DNA of 43,506 nt from Sedimentisphaerales bacterium. GTDB lineage: Bacteria; Planctomycetota; Phycisphaerae; Sedimentisphaerales; SG8-4. The position numbers and the translations under genes are program-made. The stretch is taken from contig JAFGJR010000340.1 in assembly GCA_016928975.1 (NCBI GenBank), positions 1-43,506 on the forward strand. The letters run 5' to 3'. Positions 23,703-33,082 of the stretch are shown here, piece by piece; position 1 is the stretch's first letter; each line of letters opens with the position of its first letter. Below the pieces are notes generated by a model that saw nothing but the letters and a program-made list of their open reading frames with translations, was not told the origin of the DNA and searched no databases.

Positions 23703-24428
23703 CTACTCCATGCCGCCCTGAGCGGGACCGGAGAAGCCGTTGCGCGTCTTCATGCCGGGCGGCATCGCCAGGCCGCCCGGGCCCTCCCTTTTCTTGAACT
23801 CCACGATGATCCTGATAGCGTCGTCCGGGTCGTCGGCGACGGTGTAGACGTCGAGATCCTCCGGCGAGATGAACCCATGCTCGGCAAGCATCTTCTGCTT
23901 CATCCAGCGGATCAGGCCGTCCCAGTACTCGCTGACCATCAGGATGACCGGGAAGTGCGCCTGCTTAAGCGTCTGGATCAGGACGGCCGATTCGAAGAAC
24001 TCGTCCATCGTGCCGTACCCGCCGGGGAATACGATAAACCCGTGCGCGTACTTCAAGAACATCACTTTGCGGACAAAGAAGTACCTGAAATGCAGGGACA
24101 GGTTCTGGTAGTCGTTGGGCGGTTGCTCCTGGGGCAGCTCGATGTTCAGGCCGATACTGCGTCCACCGGCGGCCTCCGCCCCCTTGTTGGCGGCCTCCAT
24201 GACGCCGTCGCCGCCGCCGGTGATGACGGCGAATCCGGCCCGCACCAGCTTGCCGGCGGTGATCTGGGCGAGCTTGTAGTACTTGTGTTCGGGGGCCAGG
24301 CGCGACGAGCCGAAGATGGAGACCGCCGGACCGACCGAGGCCAGCTCCTGGAATCCTTCGGTGAATTCGGCCATGATCCGAAAGATCCGCCAGAGGTCCT
24401 TCACGGGTTTATCGATGTCGTCAACCAC
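23703..24428 (-). CDS. LOG-family (TIGR00730-type) nucleotide-monophosphate phosphoribohydrolase-like protein
   Basis: This 241-residue protein starts at a GTG (24428), with GGAG about 12 bases upstream. It shows the two LOG signatures: GGGDGVMEAANKGA (about 84-97) and PGGYGTMDE (about 147-155), in a Rossmann-like lysine-decarboxylase-type fold. Such proteins release the base from nucleotide 5'-monophosphates; in plants and some bacteria this makes cytokinins. An N-terminal helical extension of about 40 residues and a glycine/methionine-rich tail are present. It follows nth at 43 bases on the same strand. Confidence 0.9.
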   Translation of the reverse strand: MVDDIDKPVKDLWRIFRIMAEFTEGFQELASVGPAVSIFGSSRLAPEHKYYKLAQITAGKLVRAGFAVITGGGDGVMEAANKGAEAAGGRSIGLNIELPQEQPPNDYQNLSLHFRYFFVRKVMFLKYAHGFIVFPGGYGTMDEFFESAVLIQTLKQAHFPVILMVSEYWDGLIRWMKQKMLAEHGFISPEDLDVYTVADDPDDAIRIIVEFKKREGPGGLAMPPGMKTRNGFSGPAQGGME

Positions 24429-24447
24429 TTGCTATGTTCTCCAAAGG

Positions 24448-24465
24448 CTCCCGCCTGCGCGGGAC
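24448..24465. repeat. Possible degenerate REP-type palindrome, copy F
   Basis: CTCCCGC, CTGC-type centre and GCGGGA form a short hairpin in the gap between nth and the LOG gene. It shares the core of the other REP copies but lacks the GTCA and TCCAG borders. Confidence 0.35.
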
Positions 24466-24471
24466 CGGGCG

Positions 24472-25170
24472 TCACCGCAGGTCGGGGTTGTTTGCCGCCG
24501 GGCAGTATCGTGCGATCGGACATTCGGGGCACTTGGGCTTTCGTGCGACACAAATGTTCCGGCCGTGAAGAATCAACAGATGACTGAACAACGTCCAGTC
24601 CTTCCTGGGGACTATATCGGCCAGATCGAATTCGAGCTTCACCGGGTCGCTGTTTTCGGACAGTTGCAGCCGGCGTGACAGGCGGATCACGTGCGTGTCG
24701 CACATGATGGCGGGCCGTCCGAAGGCGTTGCCCAGAACGCAGTTGGCCGTCTTTCGACCCACGCCCGGCAGGGTGACCAGTTCCTCCATCGTATCGGGGA
24801 CCCTGCCGTTATAGGTCTCTGCAATCGCCTTCGAAGCCCCCCGGATGCTGACCGCCTTGTTGCGGTAGAAGCCGCAGGTCCGAATATCCTGCTCAATCTC
24901 CTTCAGGTCCGCCCGTGCCCAGTCGGCCGCGGATTTGTACTTCTTGAACAAGCCGGGCGTGACCATGTTCACTCTCGCATCCGTGCACTGAGCCGACAGG
25001 ATGGTGGCGATCAGCAGCTCCAACGGATTGCCGAACTGCAGGGCCACCGTCGCCTGTGGGTACGTCTTCTTCAGGATCGGCAGGATTCTCTTCACTCGTT
25101 CGGCGGCTGCTGCTCTGTCGAAGGCGGTCGCCTTCCTGGTGGACTTTGCAGATGTGCTCTTGTTCGCCAT
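24472..25170 (-). CDS. nth: Endonuclease III
   Basis: This 232-residue DNA glycosylase/AP lyase removes oxidised pyrimidines in base-excision repair. The helix-hairpin-helix with the catalytic lysine is LPGVGRKTANCVLG, and the catalytic aspartate lies in CDTHVIRLSRR. The [4Fe-4S] cluster cysteines follow the C-x6-C-x2-C-x5-C spacing (CVARKPKCPECPIARYC). An N-terminal basic tail of about 20 residues (NKSTSAKSTRKAT) precedes the domain. The ATG directly abuts the TAA of the upstream dsbD-like gene, implying translational coupling. Confidence 0.97.
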   Translation of the reverse strand: MANKSTSAKSTRKATAFDRAAAAERVKRILPILKKTYPQATVALQFGNPLELLIATILSAQCTDARVNMVTPGLFKKYKSAADWARADLKEIEQDIRTCGFYRNKAVSIRGASKAIAETYNGRVPDTMEELVTLPGVGRKTANCVLGNAFGRPAIMCDTHVIRLSRRLQLSENSDPVKLEFDLADIVPRKDWTLFSHLLILHGRNICVARKPKCPECPIARYCPAANNPDLR

Positions 25171-26970
25171 TTACGACCTGACCTCCGGGAATCCATCGAG
25201 GATCTTGATCAGTTCTTCCTTGTCGAAGGTGCCTCGCAATTTCTCTTGCGATGCGTCCGGGCGGATGATGATGGTGACCGGCACGTTCCCCGCCTCTCCG
25301 TAGATCTGCTTGAGGTCCTTCGTGGCGGGGTAGTCGATGAGGGTCGTGTCGGCCTTGATGGGCAGCACGTTCTTCCGCTGGATGAGCTGGGCGACCTGCG
25401 GGTCGTGGTAGACGCGTCTCTCGACGACCTTGCAGTTGGTGCACCAGTCGGCGGTGAATTTCAGCAGGACGGGCCGGCCCTGCGAGACGGCGTTCTGGAC
25501 AGCCCCGGCGTCGTAGGGCTGCCAGTCAATGCGGCCCTCGACCTGTCCCCGTGCCGGCAGCAGCCAGAGTCCGGCCCCTATGGCGATCAGCAGGGCGATT
25601 GCCCGGATCGTCCACGTCCGTGGCGCCGGCGTGGAGAAGCTGGTCCATTTGCCCCACATCCAGACGCAGAAGCTGAAGACGATCCCGTAGGTGAGCACGT
25701 TCAGAAGTCTGTCCTTGGGCAGTGCCGCCAGGGTGAGCTTGACGGCGATGAAGAACAAGAGGAAGCCGGTCGATTTCTTGAAGATGTCCATCCAGTGGCC
25801 CGGGCGGGGCAGGCGCTTCAGCAACGACGGCACAAGGACGATGACGGCGTAGGGCATCGCCATGCCCACGCCCATCAGGACGATCGCCGTGCTGCTGACG
25901 GCAAGGGATTGGGTCTGGGCCCAGACCAGGACGAACCCGAGCAGGGCGCCGCTGCAAGGGGTGCTGAGGATCGCGGCGAAGAAGCCCATCCCGGCGGAGC
26001 CGGCCATCTGATAGGCGGCGCCTTCGCCGGATGCGATCGCGGATGGAAGCGTCAGCGAGACGACATCGAGCATCGCCAGGCCGAAGAACACGATGGCCAG
26101 GAACAGGACGATCACGGCCGCCGGATAGCGGAAGAGGCTGTTCAGGTCGAGCACCGCCCCGGTTGTCACGTTGATGATGGCCGAGACGAGGGCGAACACG
26201 GCGAAGAAGAAGATCACTCCTGCACAGAACGCCAGTCCGGATGCGATGCGCCGGCGGCTGGAGTGATCGGCCTGGCCGATCAGCCGCATCAGGATAATGG
26301 GCAGGACCGGCAGGACACAGGGCATGACGTTGATCGACAGGCCCGCCAGGATCGCCAGCAGGTAATAGATGCCCATGCTACGCGGCGGGGCGGGATTTGC
26401 CTTCGCAGGCTGTGTCTGACTCACGCGGGCGGCGCCGAGCGAGATCGGCTTCCAGGAATCCACGTTGCCCAGGGCAACGGTCGCCGTCAAGGTCCTTTCG
26501 AACGGCGGCAGGCACAACTGACTCGTGCACGCGATGCCGGCGATCCGGACGGTGACATCCGCCTTCCGGCCCGCACCGCCGATGGACTCGGGCCGGATGG
26601 GGACAAAGACGAGGAAGTCGCCGACATACACCTGGACCTTGCCGATAGCGGCATCGTTGAAGATCTCCCATCTCGGGAAGAGGGCCGGCTCAAAGCGGAG
26701 ACTGTCTGAGGTGGCCTCGACCTTGAGCTTCAGGCCGGGCGCCGGCGCGGTCTCGTCGCTGGCGTAGTAATGCAGGTCCTTTGTACCCTCGAAGACGACC
26801 GCCAGGCCCGGCTTGCCTGATAGACGAGCCGGCTCCACGTGCGCCCGCGAGTACTGGCTCTCATGCCGTACGATCTCGACAGCGCCGGGAGTCTCGCCCA
26901 CAGCGGAACCGGCGCGGCCGAGCAGGGCGACACTCACCGCGCATATGGCCAGTACAGTCCTTTCCCTCAT
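25171..26970 (-). CDS. DsbD-type protein-disulfide reductase (thioredoxin-family, membrane)
   Basis: The protein has 599 residues from ATG 26970; a GTG at 26988 adds six residues. A signal peptide is followed by a DsbD-alpha-like domain (about 25-180) with its redox pair in IACTSQLCLPP. A membrane domain of about eight helices (210-450) carries the two redox cysteines in NVMPCVLPVLP and STPCSGALLG. The C-terminal thioredoxin domain (about 490-599) has WCTNC. DsbD passes electrons from cytoplasmic thioredoxin to periplasmic disulfide proteins. The completeness of all three cysteine pairs suggests an active enzyme. It lies between ftsH and nth. Confidence 0.95.
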   Translation of the reverse strand: MRERTVLAICAVSVALLGRAGSAVGETPGAVEIVRHESQYSRAHVEPARLSGKPGLAVVFEGTKDLHYYASDETAPAPGLKLKVEATSDSLRFEPALFPRWEIFNDAAIGKVQVYVGDFLVFVPIRPESIGGAGRKADVTVRIAGIACTSQLCLPPFERTLTATVALGNVDSWKPISLGAARVSQTQPAKANPAPPRSMGIYYLLAILAGLSINVMPCVLPVLPIILMRLIGQADHSSRRRIASGLAFCAGVIFFFAVFALVSAIINVTTGAVLDLNSLFRYPAAVIVLFLAIVFFGLAMLDVVSLTLPSAIASGEGAAYQMAGSAGMGFFAAILSTPCSGALLGFVLVWAQTQSLAVSSTAIVLMGVGMAMPYAVIVLVPSLLKRLPRPGHWMDIFKKSTGFLLFFIAVKLTLAALPKDRLLNVLTYGIVFSFCVWMWGKWTSFSTPAPRTWTIRAIALLIAIGAGLWLLPARGQVEGRIDWQPYDAGAVQNAVSQGRPVLLKFTADWCTNCKVVERRVYHDPQVAQLIQRKNVLPIKADTTLIDYPATKDLKQIYGEAGNVPVTIIIRPDASQEKLRGTFDKEELIKILDGFPEVRS

Positions 26971-27003
26971 TTCGTGTCCCAGGCGCACATCAGGAGGAAA
27001 CCA

Positions 27004-29013
27004 TCACTTGACCGGCTGCTTCTGACCCCGTGTCTCGTCGGTCTCTGCATTCTCACGCTTGGCCTGTTCGGCGGCCAGCAGGCCCCCAACCGTGGGCCTG
27101 TCCAGCTCGCCACCATTGAGGATGTGTTTGACATCGTCGGCATCCAGCGTCTCATACTTGAGCAAGGCGTGGGCGATCCGCTCCACGCGATCCTTGTTCG
27201 CTTCGATCAACTGCCTGGAGTCCCGGTACGCGTCGCCCATGATCCGCTTGACCTCGGCGTCGATGGCTTCGGCCGTCTTCTCGGAGTACTCTCGCTCCGG
27301 TTGCATGAAGATCATCTCTCGCGAGCCCGCATCCGGCATGTAGCTGATGGGGCCAAGTTGATCGCTCATGCCCCAGATCAGGACCATCTGTCTGGCGATG
27401 CGGGTGGCCTGCTCGATATCGGACTGGGCGCCGCTGGAGATGTCATCGCAGAACAACTCCTCCGAGATCCGTCCGGCAAAGCAGACCTGCAGCAGGGCGA
27501 TGCAATACCGCCTCGTGAACATCGTGCGGTCCTTCTCCGGCAGGGCGAATGTGGCACCGCCCATCGGGCCGCGGGGAATGATGCTGACCTTGTGCAGTGG
27601 GTCGGCGTCTTTCAAGAGCGACTGGACCAGTGTGTGGCCGGCCTCGTGATAGGCCGTGATCTCGCGCTCCTTCTGATCGATCACACGGCTCTTCTTGGCG
27701 CGTCCCCAGCGGACTTTGTCCCGGGCCTCCTCCAGATCGGCCATTTCGATGAAATCCTTGTTGGCCATCGTCGCCGCCAGGGCCGCCTCGTTGATGATCG
27801 CCGCCAGATCGGCCCCGCTGAACATCGGAGTGCCCCGCGCCATCCGTTCGAGGTTGGAGTCCGTGCCCAGCTTGACTTTGCGGGCATGGACCCGCAAGAT
27901 CTCCAGTCGTCCCTTGACATCGGGCAGCGGGACGACCACCTGTCGATCGAATCGGCCGGGCCGTGTAAGAGCGGTGTCGAGGATGTCCGCCCGGTTGGTC
28001 GCGGCAATCACGATGACCTGGTCGTTCGTGTCGAAGCCGTCCATTTCCACGAGGATTGCATTCAGCGTCTGCTCCCGCTCGTCATGTCCGCCGCCGACGA
28101 AGCTGGCGCCGCGCTTGCGGCCGATGGCGTCGATCTCATCGAGGAAGATGATGCAGGGGGAGTTGTCCTTGGCCTGTTTGAACAGGTCGCGAACGCGGGA
28201 AGCGCCCACGCCGACGAACATCTCGACGAAGTCACTTCCGGAAATGCTCAAGAACGGAACGTCGGCCTCGCCGGCAATCGCTTTGGCCAGCAGGGTCTTT
28301 CCGCATCCGGGCGGCCCGATCAACAGGACGCCGCGGGGAATTCGGCCGCCGAGCCGCTGGAACTTGCGCGGGTTCTTCAGAAATTCGATGATCTCGGCCA
28401 CCTCTTCCTGCGCCTCGTCGATGCCGGCGACGTCCTTGAACGTGACCCTCACGCGATCCTTGCCGTGCACGCGGTGCCGGCTGCGGCCGAACGACATCAG
28501 CATGCCCCCGGCTCCGCCTCGCACGTTCCGTAGAACGAAGAAGTAGAAGAAGCCGATCACCAGCAGCAAGGGCAGTACCCAGTTCAGCAGCCAGATGATC
28601 CAGAACCGCTGCTGGGTCCACTCGATCTGCAAATCCTTGTCTTTGACACTGGCGAGGGCTCTTTCCAACTGCTCCTTCGCCCCGGCTTCCGGCCGGTAGT
28701 TGACCTTGAACGAGGTCGTTCCCTTCTCCTGGACCATCGGGGCATTCTCTTTGAGCTTGCCCACGATCTCGGAATCACCGACCTCGATCCGCTCGATATT
28801 GCCCTGCTCCAGTTGATCGAGGAACTGGTCCCACCGCAGGGTGTTGGTGACGAGCCCCTGCTGGAGCATCATGATCGCGGTAAAGACGATGACCGCGATG
28901 ATCAGCCAGCTCAGCGGGCCCCGCCGGTAGCTGGGCAGAGCGGGTCTCTTGCCTGGCCGCCTCTCGTTGGTGCGGCGGTATTCGCCGGAACCGTTGTTTT
29001 CGTCGTTCTTCAT
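27004..29013 (-). CDS. ftsH: ATP-dependent zinc metalloprotease FtsH
   Basis: The protein has 669 residues from ATG 29013, next to GAGGAC; the longer frame to 29112 is not supported. Two transmembrane helices (about 35-51 and 138-160) flank a periplasmic domain. The AAA+ domain has Walker A GPPGCGKT (233-240), Walker B IIFLDEID and the second region of homology ([20 protein letters not shown]). The peptidase motif is H456-E-A-G-H460. It degrades misfolded membrane proteins and short-lived regulators from the cytoplasmic face. The basic, arginine-rich N-terminus of about 33 residues is longer than in Escherichia coli FtsH. Confidence 0.98.
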   Translation of the reverse strand: MKNDENNGSGEYRRTNERRPGKRPALPSYRRGPLSWLIIAVIVFTAIMMLQQGLVTNTLRWDQFLDQLEQGNIERIEVGDSEIVGKLKENAPMVQEKGTTSFKVNYRPEAGAKEQLERALASVKDKDLQIEWTQQRFWIIWLLNWVLPLLLVIGFFYFFVLRNVRGGAGGMLMSFGRSRHRVHGKDRVRVTFKDVAGIDEAQEEVAEIIEFLKNPRKFQRLGGRIPRGVLLIGPPGCGKTLLAKAIAGEADVPFLSISGSDFVEMFVGVGASRVRDLFKQAKDNSPCIIFLDEIDAIGRKRGASFVGGGHDEREQTLNAILVEMDGFDTNDQVIVIAATNRADILDTALTRPGRFDRQVVVPLPDVKGRLEILRVHARKVKLGTDSNLERMARGTPMFSGADLAAIINEAALAATMANKDFIEMADLEEARDKVRWGRAKKSRVIDQKEREITAYHEAGHTLVQSLLKDADPLHKVSIIPRGPMGGATFALPEKDRTMFTRRYCIALLQVCFAGRISEELFCDDISSGAQSDIEQATRIARQMVLIWGMSDQLGPISYMPDAGSREMIFMQPEREYSEKTAEAIDAEVKRIMGDAYRDSRQLIEANKDRVERIAHALLKYETLDADDVKHILNGGELDRPTVGGLLAAEQAKRENAETDETRGQKQPVK

Positions 29014-29124
29014 GTCCTCGTATTCTAACGCCGGTGAATGATGCGTGTCTTTGACCTGTGTGGCTGGCACACGCATTTGGCATCTCCGGTCCTCTGCAAG
29101 GCCGGAAACCAAGCCTACCCCATC

Positions 29125-29670
29125 TTACCAATTGTCCTGCATTAGCTCTACGATTTTCTCCGCCAGGTTGTTTGCCGCCAGGCTGGAGGCATAGGTGAAG
29201 TCCTGGTTCAGGAATTCGGAGTAGCTGGCCGCCGCGGTAACCGACTTGTTGTTGATCATCAACCTGCCTGTCTTGAGGCTCTTCCAGTTGACCGTGGCGC
29301 TCAGGATGACTTCCTTTTCCAGTGCCCGGCCGGTTTCGCGCTCCATCGTGAGAATCGACTCGGCAATGAGCACGAGTTGGCCGTCCATGACGCTGTCGGT
29401 GCGGTCCCGGTCGGACACGATCTTGTACGGCGTGTCGGACTCGATCCGCTTGGCCAGAGCGTCGGACAACGTGTACTCGACTCCCCTGCGAAACGTCCGA
29501 TTGTCGAACATCTCGACGTAGACGCTGCGAACATCCGCGGGAAACAGCGACTTGTTCGTATAGCCGCCCAACCCGTTGCAGCCGGCGAGGACCACAGCCG
29601 CCAGAATGGCCAGTGCAGCGCCGCCCACCGCCAGAGGCCGATCCCGTGTCGTGTAGGACTTACTTGCCAC
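29125..29670 (-). CDS. lptE: LptE-family LPS-assembly lipoprotein
   Basis: The protein has 181 residues from GTG 29670, whose first 11 bases overlap the end of the upstream BamD-like gene; a ribosome site GGGGAGAAGG lies within that gene. The lipobox is VVLAGC (C31). The mature part has the LptE pattern SLFPADVRSVYVEMFDNRTF followed by RRGVEYTLSDALAKRIE and TPYKIV. LptE plugs the LptD barrel in the outer membrane and helps deliver lipopolysaccharide or a related glycolipid. Presence next to a BamD-like gene points to an envelope-assembly block. Confidence 0.88.
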   Translation of the reverse strand: MASKSYTTRDRPLAVGGAALAILAAVVLAGCNGLGGYTNKSLFPADVRSVYVEMFDNRTFRRGVEYTLSDALAKRIESDTPYKIVSDRDRTDSVMDGQLVLIAESILTMERETGRALEKEVILSATVNWKSLKTGRLMINNKSVTAAASYSEFLNQDFTYASSLAANNLAEKIVELMQDNW

Positions 29671-30646
29671 CGGCCTTCTCCCCCTTCGCGAGCGCCTGTC
29701 TGGCCCGCTCGGCGGCCTTCGTCTTCGGCCAGTTCCGGACCACCATGTCGAAGTACAGGTAGGCGGCCCGATGCTTGCCGACACGCCTGTAGTACTGCCC
29801 GATCTTGAACTGCTTGTACGCCATCTCTTCGTCCAGGGTTCCGATCTTCTCGGGGATATCGTTCTTGCGACCCTCGTCGGGGTACAGCGCCAGGAATCTC
29901 TCGTAGTACGTCTTGGCCGTCGTCAGCTTCGACGAGTCGAAACGATACCTTTGCTTCGCCCGATGCTGGTTGTAGGCGAGGAAGTTGTCCTCCGCCATGC
30001 GGTACAGGGCCCGCTTGCCGATGGGCCCGGTTTCCCAATAGGAGGCGATTTCCGACCACTTGAGATAAGCGTCCACATAGTCCTTCCTCTGCTCATAGTT
30101 CTCCGCCACGGCGATGGCCGCGTTCAGACCGATGCCGTTCGGCTCGTCGATTCCGGCGCGGTCGCTGAGCTTCTCCATGATCGCCACGCCTTCCGCATGG
30201 CCGGAAACTCTGAGAAAATGCAAGGCGACCTTCTTGCGACCCTTCAGGTAGGCCCGGGCGATGTCATATTCGCGCTGCATGGCCGCGTCTGCGAACTCGC
30301 TGCCCGGATAGTCCTTCAGGAGTTTCTCGTACTGGGTCAACGCTCGCGTGTACTGGTTGCGCCAGTAGTGCAGCTCGCCTTTGACGAAGAGGTCCAGATC
30401 GGGCCCGACCCGGTCCGGGTACTCGTTCTTGAGCTGCTTGACAACCGCTTCAGCGCCCTGGGCGTTGCCTTCCTGCACCAGCTTCTTGATCTCCGTGATG
30501 GCGTGAAGGTATTGCTCGTCGGGTCCGGCGGCCGTCGATTCCCACGTCTGGCCGGTCTTGAGCCGCCAGGTGTCCGCCACGGCGCCGCATGAAAGGGCTA
30601 TGCACGTAGTCAAGATCGCGTAGCACTGCATCCTGCATCGAGGCAT
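29660..30646 (-). CDS. BamD-like outer-membrane assembly factor (TPR protein)
   Basis: The protein has 328 residues; ATG 30646 was chosen for AGGA six bases upstream (ATG 30631 is possible). The N-terminus is a signal peptide ending near CGAVADTW, not an evident lipobox. Tetratricopeptide-like helical pairs follow, with ELHYWRNQYTRALTQYEKLL, DYPGSEFADAAMQREYDIA and YYERFLALYPDE, typical of BamD/YfiO. Its role would be substrate or lipoprotein handling in the Bam machine. Coupled to lptE by an 11-base overlap. Possible alternative: a generic TPR periplasmic protein. Confidence 0.8.
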   Translation of the reverse strand: MPRCRMQCYAILTTCIALSCGAVADTWRLKTGQTWESTAAGPDEQYLHAITEIKKLVQEGNAQGAEAVVKQLKNEYPDRVGPDLDLFVKGELHYWRNQYTRALTQYEKLLKDYPGSEFADAAMQREYDIARAYLKGRKKVALHFLRVSGHAEGVAIMEKLSDRAGIDEPNGIGLNAAIAVAENYEQRKDYVDAYLKWSEIASYWETGPIGKRALYRMAEDNFLAYNQHRAKQRYRFDSSKLTTAKTYYERFLALYPDEGRKNDIPEKIGTLDEEMAYKQFKIGQYYRRVGKHRAAYLYFDMVVRNWPKTKAAERARQALAKGEKAGGK

Positions 30647-30704
30647 CGCACATCCTGCCAAACACTGTCCCAGCGATGATTCCGGTTGACACGGATCGCC
30701 GCTG

Positions 30705-30732
30705 ATTATAGCGACGTGCCGGCGCGTTGCAA
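30705..30732 (-). promoter_or_regulatory. Putative promoter of the bamD-lptE block
   Basis: On the minus strand TTGCAA (30727-30732), a 16-base spacer and TATAAT (30705-30710). The expected start is near 30698, about 50 bases before ATG 30646. Confidence 0.55.
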
Positions 30733-30773
30733 TGTTTCACCGTCTGCAGGGGAATTTCGTGGTGTCTTTTGTT

Positions 30774-30803
30774 TTGCGGCGTTCCCGGTGTGCGATATAT
30801 AAT
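30774..30803 (+). promoter_or_regulatory. Putative promoter of the ADP-ribosylglycohydrolase-fold gene
   Basis: TTGCGG (30774-30779), an 18-base spacer and a perfect TATAAT (30798-30803), about 95 bases before ATG 30899. Together with the minus-strand promoter it makes a compact divergent region. Confidence 0.5.
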
Positions 30804-30898
30804 GGCTCGCGACAGTCCTGCCCGTGGAAGGACGGTTGGATGTGCCGGAGTCACGTCAACACTTGATGAATGCAGGTGCCGGGGGAAGGAGGTACAAG

Positions 30899-32620
30899 AT
30901 GAACCGACGTTTTCTCATCGCCCTGACAGCGGCCGCCGCGTCTGTGAGCCTGGCTGGTTGCGAGTGCGAGATCGACTTGGAACGCCACGCCACGGTGTCT
31001 CAGATTCAGGCGCGACGGATCAGCGTCGAGGACTACATGGACCGGATGAAGGCCGGATGGATCGGCCAGATGGCCGGCGTCGGCTGGGGAGGGCCCACCG
31101 AGTTTCGCTACCGGGGCGCCATCATCCCTGAGGACAAGATGCCCCAGTGGGAGCCGAAGCTCATCAACCAGTTCCAGCAGGATGACATCTACGTGGAGAT
31201 GACGTTCCTGCGGACGCTGGAGCAGCACGGCTTCGGCGTGTCTCTGGGGCAGGCGGGCATCGACTTCGCCAATAGCGGCTATCCGCTCTGGCACGCCAAC
31301 CGCGCCGGGCGGGACAACCTGCGGGCCGGTATTGCGCCGCCGGACTCGGGCCACCCGCAGTTCAACAAGCACGCCGACGACATCGACTACCAGATCGAGG
31401 CCGACTACGCCGGGCTGATCTCGCCGGGCATGCCCAACGTCGGCATTCAACTGGGCGAGATCTTCGGACGCCTGATGAACTACGGCGACGGCTTATACGG
31501 CGGCCAGTTCGTCGCCGGCATGTATGCGGAGGCGTTCTTCGAGAAGGACATTGTGCGAGTCGTGGAGGCCGGCCTGCGATGCATCCCGTCGCAGAGCCAG
31601 TACCACGAGTGTATCAGCGACGTGCTCCGCTGGTACAGGCAGTACCCCCAGGACTGGGCCAGGACGTGGGACCTGATCAACGACAAGTACCAGTTGAACC
31701 CGTTGTACCGTCGATTCTCGTGCACGGGTCCCGAGGATGCGTTCAATATCGACGCCAAGATCAATGGCGCCTATATCGTCATGGGCCTGCTGTACGGGCG
31801 AGGCGATCCGGACGCGACGATCGTCATCTCGACTCGCTGCGGCCAGGACTCCGACTGCAACCCGTCCAACGCCGGCGGAATCCTGTTCACGACGATGGGC
31901 TTCCGGAACCTGCCGGAACGGTTCTCCAGTGCCCTGGACACCACGGGCAAGTTCAGCCATACGCCCTACGATTTCCCCACGCTGATCGGGGTCTGCGAGA
32001 AGCTCGCGCGCCAGGCGGTGCTCAACAGCGGCGGGAGAATCGAGATCGACAAGAACGGCGCAGAGTATTTCGTGATCCCCCGGCAGACGCCGCGTCCCAG
32101 CGCGTTTGAGCAGTGCTGGAACCCCGGCCCCCCGGCCTATAGCAGGTACACGGAGCAGGAAATGGCCCGGATCACCGCCAGTGCCGGCAGGGACCTCTCC
32201 AAAGCGATGGCGACATTTGCACCCGGGTGGAAGGTGACCAACTGCGGCGACGACATGGACCCCGGCCTCAAGGCCGAGATCCGCGGCCGAAACAACGTGC
32301 TCCTGACCCATCCTCTGAATGAGACCATCGGCTGTGTGCTCAGCCGGAGCGCCGAGCTGCCGGCGAACAGGGTCAGCACCCTCAATCTGGTGGTCGGAAA
32401 CGACCCTCGCGGCGACTGGGACCTGATCGTCAAAGTCAACGGCAAGCAACTGCTTCGAAAGACCATCGGTCCCGAGACCACGGAGCTGGGTTGGACGGAG
32501 GTGACCGTCGATCTGTCCTCCTATTCCGGCCAGACCGTCAAGCTGGAGCTGGTCAACGAGCCCACCGGCTGGCGCTTCGAAGCCGCCCACTGGGCCGAAA
32601 TCGCCCTCCAGAGCCGGTAG
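30899..32620 (+). CDS. Exported lipoprotein of the ADP-ribosylglycohydrolase family
   Basis: The protein has 573 residues from ATG 30899, behind AAGGAGG. The lipobox is VSLAGC (C21). The ADP-ribosylglycohydrolase (ARH) fold follows, with GWIGQMAGVGWGGPTEF (residues 53-69), an acidic metal-site motif DDIYVEMTF (95-103) and the C-terminal metal site GQDSDCNPSNAGG. Residues about 450-573 form a separate beta-rich domain (VVGNDPRGDWDLIVKVNGK, LELVNEPTGWRFE), possibly carbohydrate-binding. ARH enzymes split ADP-ribose from proteins or related N-glycosidic bonds in the cytoplasm. An exported, lipid-anchored member with a binding domain more likely attacks a glycoside. The true substrate is unknown. 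Confidence 0.88.
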   Translation: MNRRFLIALTAAAASVSLAGCECEIDLERHATVSQIQARRISVEDYMDRMKAGWIGQMAGVGWGGPTEFRYRGAIIPEDKMPQWEPKLINQFQQDDIYVEMTFLRTLEQHGFGVSLGQAGIDFANSGYPLWHANRAGRDNLRAGIAPPDSGHPQFNKHADDIDYQIEADYAGLISPGMPNVGIQLGEIFGRLMNYGDGLYGGQFVAGMYAEAFFEKDIVRVVEAGLRCIPSQSQYHECISDVLRWYRQYPQDWARTWDLINDKYQLNPLYRRFSCTGPEDAFNIDAKINGAYIVMGLLYGRGDPDATIVISTRCGQDSDCNPSNAGGILFTTMGFRNLPERFSSALDTTGKFSHTPYDFPTLIGVCEKLARQAVLNSGGRIEIDKNGAEYFVIPRQTPRPSAFEQCWNPGPPAYSRYTEQEMARITASAGRDLSKAMATFAPGWKVTNCGDDMDPGLKAEIRGRNNVLLTHPLNETIGCVLSRSAELPANRVSTLNLVVGNDPRGDWDLIVKVNGKQLLRKTIGPETTELGWTEVTVDLSSYSGQTVKLELVNEPTGWRFEAAHWAEIALQSR

Positions 32621-32770
32621 ACCTGTCCATAGCAAACGTAGAACGACCGGCTCTCGCGGACGAGCAGCTTGTTCGCCGTGCCTGAGTGGGCCTGCGCTCA
32701 AGCGTCGGCCCCGGGTTCGGCTCTGTCGGACTGATCCCCGCACATCCAACCGATGCGACGTCGAGACTCC

Positions 32771-33082
32771 TCACCCCGACCGGTCGGACTTCCCTTGCTC
32801 CCACTCATGGAAGTCCCAAACCAGATACGCGCGCACGACATTGAGTCCCATCGCCTTACCCAGCTTGAGCCGATGTCCCCAACACTCCCGCGGCACGCGA
32901 GCAAAGTGGATCTCCCCGCACCGAATCTGCAACCGCTGCCCATCCAGCAGAAAGTCCCGCTCCCCAATCGCAAACCGGTGCGTCCCCTGTCCCGTCGCCA
33001 CCCCGCCCCCAAAACCGACACACCCCGCAATCACTAAACCAACGAGGCTCCGTCCCAATACGCTGAAGCACTTCACATGCAT
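32771..33082 (-). pseudogene. Truncated GH35 beta-galactosidase gene (N-terminal fragment)
   Basis: The frame opens at ATG 33082, behind AAAGGAG, with a lipoprotein-type signal (VIAGC). It then reads RDFLLDGQRLQIRCGEIHFA, RVPRECWGHRLKLGKAMGLN and VVRAYLVWDFHEWEQGK. This is the unmistakable first strand-loop region of family 35 beta-galactosidases. It stops after residue 103 (DRSG, then TGA), before either catalytic glutamate. The following bases do not restore the frame. An intact copy would have several hundred more residues, so this is a 3'-deleted remnant. It borders the accessory region that follows. Confidence 0.82.

Noticed and set aside
22626..24587. 653-codon plus-strand open frame across the oxidoreductase and LOG genes
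   Set aside because: It spans two well-supported minus-strand genes and has no domain of its own.
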